This document shows, in pieces, positions 17,679 through 26,654 of a DNA stretch of 46,441 bases. A model generated the notes under the pieces. The model was given only the letters and a program-made list of their open reading frames with translations. It searched no databases and was not told the origin of the DNA. Source of the DNA: Motilimonas cestriensis (lineage in GTDB: Bacteria; Pseudomonadota; Gammaproteobacteria; Enterobacterales; CBDFNC01). Positions within the stretch are counted from its first letter, which is position 1. Each line of letters begins with the position of its first letter. The stretch covers positions 1 to 46,441 of the forward strand of contig NZ_JAIMJA010000014.1 in the NCBI RefSeq assembly GCF_021295315.1. Reading direction: 5' to 3'. Made by a program: the position numbers and the translations under genes.

Positions 17679-19278
17679 ATTGCCTTCTTGAACGTAATAA
17701 AGGTAACGAAGGTGGGTTTTCAAACTCATCCACTTGTAAATCGCCTAGGTATGGTGTGTTATCGGGGTTAACCACATCCTTTAGACGAATATTTTTCTTC
17801 GCAGCCCAGCCAAGTCTTTCCCAATGTAGCGGAACAAATGCTGCGTCTTCATAGAGCATTAATTCAACCTCACGTAATAGCTGCCCCCTAGGCATAGGAT
17901 CAATTTCACGATTAGCCTTTACAACATATTCATCCACCTTAGGGTTTGAGTAGTGACCGCAGTTATATTGTCCACGTCCTGTCTCAACATTTCGAGTCAT
18001 GGTCAGGTATTCACTGTAGTTGGCGCTATCTCTTGTATCAGACCGCCAACCTATCATTAAAATATCGGCATTGCAGCGATCAAACTCAGGCCAATACTCG
18101 TTAATCGGGTAAGTTTTTAGGGTCACTTTAATGTTAATTTTCTGCAGCATTGCCACCACGGCCTGCGCCACTTTAATATCATTTATATAGCGTCCTTGCG
18201 GTGCAATCATGGCAAGGTTTAAGCCTTTTTCATAACCCGCTTGCTTCATTAATTGACGCGCTTTGGCTAAGTCATAACGTACACTTAAATAAGGGTTATG
18301 GCCGATGTATCCCGGCGGGCTTTGCTGCGAAGCTGCAGTACCGAAACCTTGCATTAATTGCTCGGCAATACCTTGATTGTTTATGGCATAAATAATGGCT
18401 TGGCGAACGCGGCGGTCTTTTAAAGCAGTATTTTGCGATTGATTTAGCTGTAAGGAAATCAGTCTAGTGCCGGGCCAAGTTAAGGCTGTAAACCTAGGCT
18501 GGTCTAGTAAGCTGATGTATTCCTTTGGCGCAACAGGACTGATCATATCGACATCACCTGATAGTAAAGCAGCGAGTCGCGTTGCCGGCTCTTTTATCGG
18601 GATCAGCGTTAACTTGGTGATATTTCCTAATGACTCATGGTCCCAGTAGTCTTGATAGCGTACTAACCTAAGTTGCATGCCTTTTTCTCGCAGTGCTACT
18701 TGGTAGGGGCCTGTCCCCGATACATGGGTAGCTGCAAAGGTATCCCCTTGCTTTTCAATTCTACTTTTATCAAAACCATTTTCATCTACACCAGTATAAA
18801 AAGCGGAATCAAGCACGAACAAATAACTGGCGATTTGATTAACCAAGGGGGTCGGCGTTTTTGTTATCAAATCAAAAGTGAGATCATCAATCACCTTGAT
18901 TTGATCAACTCTTTCAAATAGACCTTTGTAATCATCACTGCGTTTTAAGCGGGCCAAGGTCCACTTCACATCTCGACTAGTGAGTAGATTACCCGAATGA
19001 AATCTAACCTGTGGCCGTAAATTGAAACGTACCGTTAAGGGATCAATACGCTGCCATTTTTGCGCCAAACGAGGCACATATTGCAACTTTTGATTGCGTC
19101 GAATTAGGGGATCAAACACTAAGTGAGAAAACTGCACGATATCTTCAGATAAAGCTTCATGAATATCTAATGAAACAGGATCGCTGCTCACACCAAAAGA
19201 GATTTCTGCATCATAGGCACAAACCGAAAAACTCAGCAGCAAGCTCATTAAGCCAGCAATGGAAATATGTTTTTTCAC
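17677..19278 (-). CDS. Family 5 extracellular solute-binding protein (peptide/nickel type)
   Basis: This is a predicted periplasmic binding protein of an ABC transporter, 533 residues. A signal peptide ends near SFSVCAYDAEISFG. Typical SBP_bac_5 marks are VSSDPVSLDIHEALSED, WQRIDPLTVRFNLRPQVRFH followed by SGNLLTSRDVKWTLARL, a GTGPYQV segment, the KDRRVRQAIIYAINNQGIA helix and ILMIGWRSDTRDSANY. The start is GTG 19278, with AGGA 8 nt upstream. No permease or ATPase genes are adjacent, so it is an orphan. It could feed a transporter elsewhere or act as a sensor partner. Substrate unknown; oligopeptides are the commonest for the family. Confidence 0.85.
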   Translation of the reverse strand: MKKHISIAGLMSLLLSFSVCAYDAEISFGVSSDPVSLDIHEALSEDIVQFSHLVFDPLIRRNQKLQYVPRLAQKWQRIDPLTVRFNLRPQVRFHSGNLLTSRDVKWTLARLKRSDDYKGLFERVDQIKVIDDLTFDLITKTPTPLVNQIASYLFVLDSAFYTGVDENGFDKSRIEKQGDTFAATHVSGTGPYQVALREKGMQLRLVRYQDYWDHESLGNITKLTLIPIKEPATRLAALLSGDVDMISPVAPKEYISLLDQPRFTALTWPGTRLISLQLNQSQNTALKDRRVRQAIIYAINNQGIAEQLMQGFGTAASQQSPPGYIGHNPYLSVRYDLAKARQLMKQAGYEKGLNLAMIAPQGRYINDIKVAQAVVAMLQKINIKVTLKTYPINEYWPEFDRCNADILMIGWRSDTRDSANYSEYLTMTRNVETGRGQYNCGHYSNPKVDEYVVKANREIDPMPRGQLLREVELMLYEDAAFVPLHWERLGWAAKKNIRLKDVVNPDNTPYLGDLQVDEFENPPSLPLLRSRRQ

Positions 19279-19344
19279 CTATCGATTCCTACTTCCAGTT
19301 GTCGAAAATGTCTTTTACTTTCATCCACAAGATTGCCTTATGGG

Positions 19345-19923
19345 TTACTTTACCTCGACCTGGTAGTCTGCCAAATCTTGTCTTAATTGCTTTAGATCTG
19401 CACGAATACCGGGAATTAATTGCTGCTCAACTTCATTATTTGCCGCTATCACTTGCTCAAGCCCTTGTTGCGTACTAATTTGATGCGCAGCCATCTTACG
19501 CCAAATGCGCTCTATTTGGCGATAATATCGTCGTACACCCGCCAGTAAATGAGAAGGCACTTCCATGGTATTTGCCGAATATTGCATGCTTTTCCACACA
19601 TAATGATCAAGGGCTAAATCATCACGACTAGGATCATATCGCTTGTATTGGGCTTGCTGCAAAATATCAACCTGATGCTGCACCAAAACCAAATTATCTT
19701 CTAATTCAAGTAACATGGAGCGACGTAAGTAGTAATTCGCTTCCGTGGTATTTATATCATCAAACGTCATTGCTTGACGAAAGCCTTCATTTGACGCTAA
19801 AAACACCCCAATAATGGTCGCCACTATCATGCAAACATTAGTGATCCAAAAGCCAGTATTGAGTAAGTCTTGATTGTTAACATGCTTTAGCCGCGTGCGT
19901 AATCTCGCTTTTTGCTCTGCCAT
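19345..19923 (-). CDS. Unrecognised membrane-anchored helical protein
   Basis: I do not recognise this 192-residue protein. It has a basic N-terminus (EQKARLRTRLKHVN) and one membrane helix at about residues 24-43 (FWITNVCMIVATIIGVFLAS). A long, charged, mostly helical domain follows, with several aromatic patches (ANYYLRRSML, LDHYVWKSMQY, GVRRYYRQIERIWRKM). The topology suggests a short cytoplasmic tail and a periplasmic helical domain. ATG 19923 has GGAGG just upstream and is preferred over an upstream TTG. It lies 66 nt before the solute-binding protein gene on the same strand, so the two may be co-transcribed and work together. Confidence 0.7.
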   Translation of the reverse strand: MAEQKARLRTRLKHVNNQDLLNTGFWITNVCMIVATIIGVFLASNEGFRQAMTFDDINTTEANYYLRRSMLLELEDNLVLVQHQVDILQQAQYKRYDPSRDDLALDHYVWKSMQYSANTMEVPSHLLAGVRRYYRQIERIWRKMAAHQISTQQGLEQVIAANNEVEQQLIPGIRADLKQLRQDLADYQVEVK

Positions 19924-20034
19924 TTTACCTCCCTCCCCCTCACTCAAGCTTTCCTAAGTTGCTATCATACAAAACATTTCGCAATGAGAGAAAAAATATC
20001 ATCTATTCATGCTAGGGTTCGATGCAATAAGCTG

Positions 20035-20062
20035 TTAGCAAGAGTTTGCTTGGGTATATACT
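20035..20062 (+). promoter_or_regulatory. Candidate sigma-70 promoter of pqiABC
   Basis: TTAGCA at 20035-20040 and TATACT at 20057-20062 are separated by 16 nt, 38 nt before pqiA. This is a moderate match only. Confidence 0.35.
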
Positions 20063-20099
20063 GTTGCTAATTAAAAACCAAAGCCTATAACTGCGCGCA

Positions 20100-21356
20100 A
20101 TGAAGGTAACATCGATCAAAAACATAGAAACCGCTTGTGAAGAGTGCGATTGGCTACTGTCTGACACACATATTGATAGTGGTACCCGCTTGGCATGCCA
20201 ACGTTGTCACCATACTATCTCGAGTCGCCCAAAACAGCCTATTGAGCAGCCTTTAGCATTTGCCTTTGCTAGCCTGCTAATGCTCGCCTTAACCTATAGC
20301 TTTCCTTTCATGAGCTTTAGCGCATCGGGCGTGACCTTGCAGATATATTTTTACCAAGCAATGAGTTCATTAATCGACAATGGTTTTACTTCTATTGCTA
20401 CTTTTTTATTCTTGTCTCTAACCTTGTTACCGTTACTTTGCTTAATACTGATTATTTCGTTACACCTCAACATTGGACATCAAATCCCCAATAAGTCAGC
20501 AATAAGGCGCTTAAAACTGCTTAAGAAAATTAAACCGTGGATCATGGTGGATGTTTTTTTAGTGGGGATTTTGGTGGCTTTGATTAAAATAATGTCAATG
20601 GCGGACGTCGGTTTTGGCTTATCTTTTTGGGCTTTTTGTTTATTTACTATCGCTTTTCTTAAAACCTTACTCAGCATTGATATGCACTGGCTCTGGCACC
20701 AGCACACCGGTCCCCTTAGACAACACGCCATTCAACAAAGCGCAAACACAGCCAAAGATGCTAATTTAGCACGCTGTCATCATTGTGGAGAGCTACACCC
20801 AACAGACGATACCTACTGCCGTCGATGCAATTCCCCCCTATCAATTAGGACTCAGCATAGCATCCAAAAAACCTTGGCATTACTCATCGCCGCCGCGGTA
20901 TTTTATATTCCTGCCAATTTATTTCCTATTATGGATACACGCTTTTTAGGCCAAAGTGAACCATCAACCATCATTGGCGGCGTTATTTTACTTTGGCAAC
21001 TTGGCTCTTACCCGGTTGCATTGGTGATCTTTTTTGCTAGTGTTATGATCCCAATAGCAAAAATGCTAGCGATTGCTTGGTTATGTTTCACCGCCACAAC
21101 TAACAGACCAGAGCAAGCCAGTATGCAACTTAAGATATACCGAGTGACTGAAATCATCGGTCGCTGGTCAATGATTGACGTTTTTGTTGTGGCTATTTTA
21201 GTTGCCTTAGTGCATCTCGATGGCTTAGTGGTCGTTTACCCTGGCCATGCTGCTTTATCCTTTGCAGCAGTAGTCGCGCTTACTATGCTATCGGCTCTTT
21301 CATTTGATCCACGTATTATTTGGGACCCTTCACCCGCTTCGGAGCAAGAATCGTGA
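20100..21356 (+). CDS. pqiA: Paraquat-inducible protein A family (PqiA)
   Basis: PqiA is an inner-membrane partner of the MCE protein PqiB in lipid trafficking between the inner and outer membranes. The 418 residues contain two similar halves. Each has a zinc-ribbon with CxxC pairs (CEECDW with CQRCHH, and CHHCGELHP with CRRCNSPL) followed by about four membrane helices. The second half has ALLIAAAVFYIPANLFPIMD and the RWSMIDVFVVAILVAL segment. The next genes encode an MCE protein and a lipoprotein, giving the pqiABC order. The TGA overlaps a GTG (GTGA) that opens a short hybrid frame. No clear ribosome site is seen before ATG 20100. Confidence 0.9.
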   Translation: MKVTSIKNIETACEECDWLLSDTHIDSGTRLACQRCHHTISSRPKQPIEQPLAFAFASLLMLALTYSFPFMSFSASGVTLQIYFYQAMSSLIDNGFTSIATFLFLSLTLLPLLCLILIISLHLNIGHQIPNKSAIRRLKLLKKIKPWIMVDVFLVGILVALIKIMSMADVGFGLSFWAFCLFTIAFLKTLLSIDMHWLWHQHTGPLRQHAIQQSANTAKDANLARCHHCGELHPTDDTYCRRCNSPLSIRTQHSIQKTLALLIAAAVFYIPANLFPIMDTRFLGQSEPSTIIGGVILLWQLGSYPVALVIFFASVMIPIAKMLAIAWLCFTATTNRPEQASMQLKIYRVTEIIGRWSMIDVFVVAILVALVHLDGLVVVYPGHAALSFAAVVALTMLSALSFDPRIIWDPSPASEQES

Positions 21357-21575
21357 TAGATAATCAACCAGAACGCATCTCTAAAGTTTGGCTAGTGCCA
21401 CTACTCGCGCTAATAACTGGCGCGTGCTTGACGATGCTATCAGTACTTTCATTTAATCCTAGAATCATTTGGCGTCTCTCACCTGCTTCGGAGCAAGAAT
21501 CGTGTTAGAAAATCAACCTGAACGTATCTCTAAAGTTTGGCTAGTGCCAGTACTCGCGCTGATGATTGGCGCGTG
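21281..21575 (+). repeat. Diverged ~149-bp tandem duplication at the pqiA/pqiB junction
   Basis: Copy 1 (about 21281-21426) holds the last 24 codons of pqiA and the first ~24 codons of an old pqiB start. Copy 2 (about 21430-21575) repeats the same order, and its second part is the present pqiB start. The period is 149 nt, with about 122 of 146 positions identical by hand alignment. Runs such as TTCGGAGCAAGAATCGTG and TATCTCTAAAGTTTGG occur in both. Because 149 is not a multiple of three, the copies join in different frames. The mismatches show the duplication is not recent. Confidence 0.9.
21353..21508 (+). CDS. 51-aa hybrid frame: PqiB N-terminus fused to PqiA C-terminus
   Basis: This frame exists because of the tandem duplication. 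GTG 21353 overlaps the pqiA stop (GTGA). It reads MIDNQPERISKVWLVPLLAL, as in the PqiB N-terminus, and then switches to TMLSVLSFNPRIIWRLSPAS, as in the PqiA C-terminus, ending at TAG 21506-21508 just past the pqiB start GTG 21502. The same GGAGCAAGAATC ribosome site sits before both GTGs. The product, if made, would be a one-helix membrane peptide. The layout would couple pqiA, this frame and pqiB translationally. It may equally be a non-functional by-product; no comparable peptide is known to me. Confidence 0.4.
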   Translation: MIDNQPERISKVWLVPLLALITGACLTMLSVLSFNPRIIWRLSPASEQESC

Positions 21576-23106
21576 GATGCTGTATCAACATATCTCGAGT
21601 CAAGGCCCCTTGATACGTCTAGAAATCAGTAATGCTGAAGGCCTCGAAGCTGGAAAAACCAAGGTAAAATCTCTCAGTGTCGAGATTGGTGTCGTTGAGG
21701 ACATAGAGCTAAGTGATGATTACAGCAAAGCAATTTTAAGTGTGAGAATAGACCCCCACGCAGACAAAATGTTGGTAGAAGACTCGGTGTTTTGGGTGGT
21801 TAAACCACGGGTAGGCAAAACAGGCGTATCGGGGTTAGGTACTTTGTTTTCAGGCGCTTATTTGGAGCTGAAGCCAGGAAGCAGTAACAAAAAAGTCAGC
21901 AAATTTCAGGTAATGGAGAATCCGCCTTTAATCAGCTCTGACACGCAAGGGCTACGCTTACGGTTAACCAATAATGCCAGTAAAGCATTATCAGATGGCG
22001 CGCCAATCAACTTTCGCGGTTTTGAGGTAGGCCGAATTGAAACCGTTTCTTATGATATTGAAAGCCGCCAGACCCAATACGATATCTTTATTTTCTCGCC
22101 ATATGATGCCTTAGTCACCAGTAATACCCGTTTTTGGATGAAGCCTGGGGTTTCTTTAAGCCTTGATGCTAAAGGTATTCAGTTTGAAATGGACTCACTC
22201 GAAAGTGTTATCACTGGCGGTATCACATTTGGCTTACCTACTGGTTGGGAGCCAGGCGAGCGCATTACACAAAACAGTCAATTTTATCTTTTTACCGATG
22301 AAGCCACAATTTTAACGGAATCTTACGATAACTATCTTGAATATGTACTGTTTTTTGACGAATCCATTGCGGGCCTAAATGTTGGCTCTCCAGTCCAATT
22401 TAAAGGGATTCAAGTTGGACAAGTGAAGGAAATTCCCTACCTTAAGCTGGCGCCCAATTATCAATATGAGTTTCAAGACATGATCCCTGTATTAATTCGG
22501 ATTGAGTTTGACCGCTGGCGCACCGCTAATAACGGCGATGTGGAGTATTGGAGCAAAGTAATAGATAGAATGCTAAATCGTGGCCTACATGCCAGATTGA
22601 AAACAGCAAACTTACTCACAGGGGCAAGGCTTATCGACCTCACAGTGCAAGAGGACGCAGTGAACGATCCCGATCAACTCAAATTAGCCCAGCAGCTCAA
22701 GGTTAAAATCATTCCAACCATGAAAGGCGGTTTTGACCAACTGGAACAAAAAGTAAGCCAATTACTCGATAAAATTAATAACCTTGAGATTGAAACCACC
22801 ATCCACAACGCCAATGCTTTGTTAAAAACAACAGAACAATCAATGCGCGCCATTGATCAGATAATGACTAACGAAGACACTCAAGGCCTACCAAAAGAAT
22901 TCAATAACACCTTAGCGCAAGCTAACGAAACCCTGCGCAGCTATTCTAAAGACTCCCAATTGCATAAAGACCTGAGCCAGACGGTACGTGCTCTTGAACA
23001 GTCATTACGTGAGCTACAACCTTTCTTACGTAAAATCAGCGCGAAACCGAACGCGATCATTTTTGATGGCAAGACCCAGCGCGATCCTCGCTTGGAGAAC
23101 AAATAA
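21502..23106 (+). CDS. pqiB: MCE-domain intermembrane transport protein PqiB
   Basis: PqiB spans the periplasm as stacked MCE rings with a coiled-coil needle and is thought to carry lipids between membranes. The 534 residues match PqiB, not the longer LetB. There is one membrane helix (VWLVPVLALMIGAW), then three MCE domains starting near LIRLEISNAEGLEAGKTKVK, LRLRLTNNASKALSDGAPIN and EYVLFFDESIAGLNVGSPVQ. A C-terminal helical part with FDQLEQKVSQLLDKINNLE follows. The start is GTG 21502, in ISKVWLVP context with GGAG 8 nt upstream. A TTG at 21469 would add 11 residues translated from duplicated pqiA sequence and is rejected. pqiC overlaps by 1 nt. Confidence 0.92.
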   Translation: MLENQPERISKVWLVPVLALMIGAWMLYQHISSQGPLIRLEISNAEGLEAGKTKVKSLSVEIGVVEDIELSDDYSKAILSVRIDPHADKMLVEDSVFWVVKPRVGKTGVSGLGTLFSGAYLELKPGSSNKKVSKFQVMENPPLISSDTQGLRLRLTNNASKALSDGAPINFRGFEVGRIETVSYDIESRQTQYDIFIFSPYDALVTSNTRFWMKPGVSLSLDAKGIQFEMDSLESVITGGITFGLPTGWEPGERITQNSQFYLFTDEATILTESYDNYLEYVLFFDESIAGLNVGSPVQFKGIQVGQVKEIPYLKLAPNYQYEFQDMIPVLIRIEFDRWRTANNGDVEYWSKVIDRMLNRGLHARLKTANLLTGARLIDLTVQEDAVNDPDQLKLAQQLKVKIIPTMKGGFDQLEQKVSQLLDKINNLEIETTIHNANALLKTTEQSMRAIDQIMTNEDTQGLPKEFNNTLAQANETLRSYSKDSQLHKDLSQTVRALEQSLRELQPFLRKISAKPNAIIFDGKTQRDPRLENK

Positions 23107-23705
23107 TGAAACAATTAAACCTAGCCGTAATTGCTATTCTTAGCGCCAGTTTAATGGGGTGCAGTCAAACACCGACGTTGCCCAGCCAGTACTATGCCTT
23201 AGGCGCCGACGACTTAGTTGTGGCAGCTATCGCACCGAGGAGCCGAGGCACCTTAGTGTTAAAACCCGTTGAACTACCCGATTATTTAAACAATAGTGGC
23301 GTGGTGATGCAGCTTGATGACAACCAAGTTCACATTGCCGAACAGCACTTATGGGCAGGTGCACTAAATCAGCAGCTAGATCGGCTGAGCAATGAAGCAA
23401 TGGCCTTGCATTTACCGCAGTGGAGCGTGGTTGAAAGTGCAAAATTTTACCCAGAATCAGGCGATCAATATTGGATTTTGTCGATTTCGGTCAATCGCTT
23501 TCAAGGGCGTTTAGAAGGGGTGGCAGTAGCATCAGGTCGCTGGAACTTAGTCGCCCCAAATGGCAAAGAGGTCAAAGACGAACGTTTTAATTACCAACTT
23601 GATGTGCCTAGTAAGGACTATCCAGGAATTGTCGAAAAACTAAAAGAGAATTGGCTGACATTAAGTCATGACATTGCCTTACAACTTAACCAAGCCGCTC
23701 AATAG
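23106..23705 (+). CDS. pqiC: PqiC outer-membrane lipoprotein
   Basis: PqiC is the outer-membrane lipoprotein partner of PqiB. The 199-residue protein has a signal peptide with lipobox LMGC and then PSQYYALG, typical of the ABC-type transport auxiliary lipoprotein family. Strands such as GTLVLKPVELPDYLNNSGVV, an AEQHLWAGALNQQLDRLSN segment and SISVNRFQGRLEG follow. Its ATG overlaps the pqiB stop (TAATG), confirming a single pqiABC transcript. A modest terminator follows. Confidence 0.9.
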   Translation: MKQLNLAVIAILSASLMGCSQTPTLPSQYYALGADDLVVAAIAPRSRGTLVLKPVELPDYLNNSGVVMQLDDNQVHIAEQHLWAGALNQQLDRLSNEAMALHLPQWSVVESAKFYPESGDQYWILSISVNRFQGRLEGVAVASGRWNLVAPNGKEVKDERFNYQLDVPSKDYPGIVEKLKENWLTLSHDIALQLNQAAQ

Positions 23706-23712
23706 CAAAAAA

Positions 23713-23747
23713 CCAACAGGGCAGATTACATACCCTGTTGGATTTTC
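23713..23747 (+). terminator. pqiABC terminator
   Basis: CCAACAGGG at 23713-23721 pairs with CCCTGTTGG at 23733-23741 around an 11-nt loop, followed by ATTTTC. The T-run is short. Confidence 0.65.
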
Positions 23748-23768
23748 ATCAATGTAGCCAAGTAATGA

Positions 23769-25049
23769 TCACTCGGATGACTTCTCTAATCCCTTAGCCC
23801 GCTCAATCATCCCTGTGATAGTAGAGCCTTGAACTAAGATAGAAAACACCACCACCGAATAGGTCATTACCAAGATCAGCTCTCTAACATCAATACCTTT
23901 ATCGGGTAACACCATCCCCCCCGCAGGGACTGCCATGGCCATGGCTAACGCAAGGCCGCCACGTAAACCACCCCAAGTTAGAATTTTTACCGATAGAGGG
24001 TTATAAGTGCGAAAGCGATTAAAGCCTAAGTAACAAAAACGCACACTTAAATAGCGCGCAATTAACACCAATGGGATGGCAAATGCCATTAAAATCCAAT
24101 CCTCACCGTGGAAGGAGAAGGTCAGCATCGTTAAACCAATGAGCAGGAATAATACCCCGTTTAAAAACTCGTCAACTAGCTCCCAAAAATGGTCTAAGTG
24201 ATCTTGGCTTTCCTTAGAAAAGCCGGTTTCACGGGTCCAATTACCAATGATAATGCCAACCACCACCATCGCCAGTGGGCCAGATACGTGCAACTGATCA
24301 GCAATCACATAGCCTGCCGTTGGAATACAGAATGTCAGCAGTAGCTCCATTGAGTGATCGTTCGTCGCACTGATCAGGTAGTGGAAAATTAAGCCAAGCA
24401 CAAAACCGTAAGCTATGCCGCCTAATGCTTCTTGAGCAAACAAGGCCGCCACACTACTAACAGTTGGCACTTCACTACCAAACGCGATGGTAAATAAGGT
24501 CACAAAAATAACTAAGCCAAAGCCATCGTTAAAAAGTGATTCACCTTCAATTTGAGTTGAGATTCGTTGTGGCGCATTCATTTTCTTAACAATCGCCAGC
24601 ACAGCAATCGGGTCCGTAGGTGAAATGAGCGCACCAAAGATTAAGCAATAAATGAAGTTAAGTGGAATGCCAATCGTCTGGCAGCCAAAATAAAGCACAA
24701 TGCCAATAAAGAAGGTCGACAGCAAGGTCGCCAGAAGGGCTAACACGGTTATTTCCCACTTTTGATCTCGCATGTGAGATAGCTCAATACCTAAACCACC
24801 AGCAAAGAGTAAGAAACCTAAGATGCCTTTTAATAAAAAGCTTTCAAAATCAATATCTGTAATAACTTGTGCAGCAACATCTTCTAAGTGAAACCATCCA
24901 CTTTGACCGGCGATCACAATAATTAATGACAGTAGAATAGAGCCCGCAGTGATCGCAATCGTAGTCTGCATTTTACCAATTTTATGGTTAACAAACGCAA
25001 TCAGTATCGCTGCTAGCGCGAAGTAACATAAGGTATTATAAATAGGCAT
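23769..25049 (-). CDS. CPA1-family Na+/H+ antiporter (NhaP type)
   Basis: This inner-membrane cation/proton antiporter has 426 residues and about 12 membrane segments. Family marks are LLFAGGLGIELSHMR, the GALISPTDPIAVLAIVKK core with the ion-site aspartate, IEGESLFNDGFGLVIF, GLTMLTF and the late WGGLRGGLALAMAMAVP. There is no long cytoplasmic tail or TrkA domain, so it is the short NhaP-like class. ATG 25049 sits behind GAAGGTGAGC; a GTG two codons upstream is the alternative. It is probably monocistronic and helps with sodium or pH balance, which fits a marine cell with a sodium-driven flagellum and a sodium symporter. Confidence 0.9.
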   Translation of the reverse strand: MPIYNTLCYFALAAILIAFVNHKIGKMQTTIAITAGSILLSLIIVIAGQSGWFHLEDVAAQVITDIDFESFLLKGILGFLLFAGGLGIELSHMRDQKWEITVLALLATLLSTFFIGIVLYFGCQTIGIPLNFIYCLIFGALISPTDPIAVLAIVKKMNAPQRISTQIEGESLFNDGFGLVIFVTLFTIAFGSEVPTVSSVAALFAQEALGGIAYGFVLGLIFHYLISATNDHSMELLLTFCIPTAGYVIADQLHVSGPLAMVVVGIIIGNWTRETGFSKESQDHLDHFWELVDEFLNGVLFLLIGLTMLTFSFHGEDWILMAFAIPLVLIARYLSVRFCYLGFNRFRTYNPLSVKILTWGGLRGGLALAMAMAVPAGGMVLPDKGIDVRELILVMTYSVVVFSILVQGSTITGMIERAKGLEKSSE

Positions 25050-25193
25050 GCTCACCTTCAGGTGAATTAATGGTTAACAGGGTGTCAAAATATAAGGGGT
25101 GAGGCAGTTAAGATCTAGTAAATTTTGTGTTCAATTAAGTTAATACCATTGTCAACTAAATCACTGCCTAAAATAGAGGGGCTTTCCAAAACT

Positions 25194-25682
25194 TTATGCT
25201 AAATACACGGCCAATAGCTGCATACAGGCAAGCGCGGCAATACCCGCGAGGACGTCATCTAGCATAATACCAAGGCCACCATGTATGTGTTTATCAAGCC
25301 AGCTAATGGGCCAAGGTTTTAGCACGTCAAAGAAACGAAACAAAACAAAGCCAATAACTAACCAAACCCAGCCTGCAGGCGCTGCAAACATAGTGATCCA
25401 AAAACCAACAAATTCATCCCACACAATCGCTTTATGATCATGTACACCCATGTCACGACTGGTTTGATGACAACACCAAAAACCCAATAGCGTGGCCACC
25501 ACCAACACACCAAGATAAAACGGCACGCTCAGCTGCGCTAATAGTAAGTAAAAAGGAATAGCGGCTAATGTGCCAAAGGTACCCGGCGCGGTTGGTGCTA
25601 GGCCACTTCCTAAACCAACCGCTAACAAGTGCAATGGATTACTCAGTTTCAAGCCACCCAAGTCAGTTCTATTTTTTATCAC
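25194..25682 (-). CDS. pgpA: Phosphatidylglycerophosphatase A
   Basis: PgpA removes phosphate from phosphatidylglycerophosphate to give phosphatidylglycerol at the inner membrane. The 162 residues include GLGSGLAPTAPGTFGTLAAI, the VWDEFVGFWITMF acidic motif, VLFRFFDVLKPWPISWLDK and IMLDDVLAGIAA, all family marks, with four hydrophobic segments. Its start overlaps the 3' end of thiL by 14 nt, the arrangement found in E. coli. Confidence 0.95.
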   Translation of the reverse strand: MIKNRTDLGGLKLSNPLHLLAVGLGSGLAPTAPGTFGTLAAIPFYLLLAQLSVPFYLGVLVVATLLGFWCCHQTSRDMGVHDHKAIVWDEFVGFWITMFAAPAGWVWLVIGFVLFRFFDVLKPWPISWLDKHIHGGLGIMLDDVLAGIAALACMQLLAVYLA

Positions 25683-26646
25683 TAAAATGATCCCAACCAG
25701 CGAGTGGTAGCTGATAATGTTGATTGTCTAGTTTAAGCGTTAACTCAGGCTTGCCAGCCACTAAGCGTCCAATACAAGTAAGGGGCACGCCAGTGTTACT
25801 TGCTATTACTTCAATTTGGCTTCTTTGCTCTTCGGGCACAGTAAACAGTAATTCATAATCGTCTCCTCCCGCTAAACAAAGTCGACAAGCCTGCTCAAAT
25901 GCAATGGCGTTGACGATATCTGCGTTAAGGGGCAACTGTTCCAAATGAATATCAGCGCCGCAATGGGAGGCTGCTAATATATGGCCTAAATCTTGTGCTA
26001 AGCCATCAGAAATATCAATACATGCTGAAGCAACACCACGCAATGCTGCACCGATCACCACCCGTGGAGTGGGTTGTTGTAAGCGATTAATACAATGCTG
26101 CTGAGTGTTTGCCGACAAACCACTCGCTGATAAGCCTTGTAGCAACTGCAGGCCTAATGACGCTTCACCGGGTTGACCTGAAACATAAATCCAATCCCCT
26201 GCTTTTGCTTGATGACGCGTCAGCGCTTTGCCTTGTGGCACGTGACCATGTACGGTAACGGTGATACTTAATGGCCCTTTCGTCGTGTCACCGCCGACTA
26301 ACTGCATACCATAGTATTCCGCTAAAGCTAAAAACCCCTGCGCAAATTCACTTAGCCAAGCCTCGTTTAACTCAGGTAAGGTAATGGCTAAAGAAACCCA
26401 AGCAGGGGTCGCCCCCATTGCCGCTAAATCACTGATATTAACAGCTAATGCTTTGTGCCCTAAGGCTCGCGGATCAACGTCAGCAAAAAAATGCACGCCA
26501 GATACCAAGGTGTCCGTGCTCACCGCAAGTTGCGCCTTTGCCGGCATACTGAGTAAGGCACAATCGTCACCGATGCCAAGTATCACATCTTTACGCTGAG
26601 TGACTTGCTGAAAGAAATACTTATCGATTAAATCAAATTCGCTCAT
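25669..26646 (-). CDS. thiL: Thiamine-monophosphate kinase
   Basis: ThiL phosphorylates thiamine monophosphate to the active diphosphate. The 325 residues include FDLIDKYFF, the metal/ATP motif ILGIGDDCALL, STDTLVSGVHFFADVDP and MQLVGGDTTKGPLSITVTVHG. GDWIYVSGQPGEA and CIDISDGLAQDLGHI follow. I chose ATG 26646 (MSEFDLI), the family start, over a start three codons upstream. A hairpin-T element separates it from nusB, so it may be expressed less than the upstream rib-nus genes. Confidence 0.95.
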   Translation of the reverse strand: MSEFDLIDKYFFQQVTQRKDVILGIGDDCALLSMPAKAQLAVSTDTLVSGVHFFADVDPRALGHKALAVNISDLAAMGATPAWVSLAITLPELNEAWLSEFAQGFLALAEYYGMQLVGGDTTKGPLSITVTVHGHVPQGKALTRHQAKAGDWIYVSGQPGEASLGLQLLQGLSASGLSANTQQHCINRLQQPTPRVVIGAALRGVASACIDISDGLAQDLGHILAASHCGADIHLEQLPLNADIVNAIAFEQACRLCLAGGDDYELLFTVPEEQRSQIEVIASNTGVPLTCIGRLVAGKPELTLKLDNQHYQLPLAGWDHFSDKK

Positions 26647-26654
26647 AGCTACCA

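Noticed and set aside
21469-21504. TTG start for PqiB 11 codons upstream
   Set aside because: The added residues come from the duplicated pqiA tail read in another frame; GTG 21502 has a proper ribosome site and matches the PqiB N-terminus.
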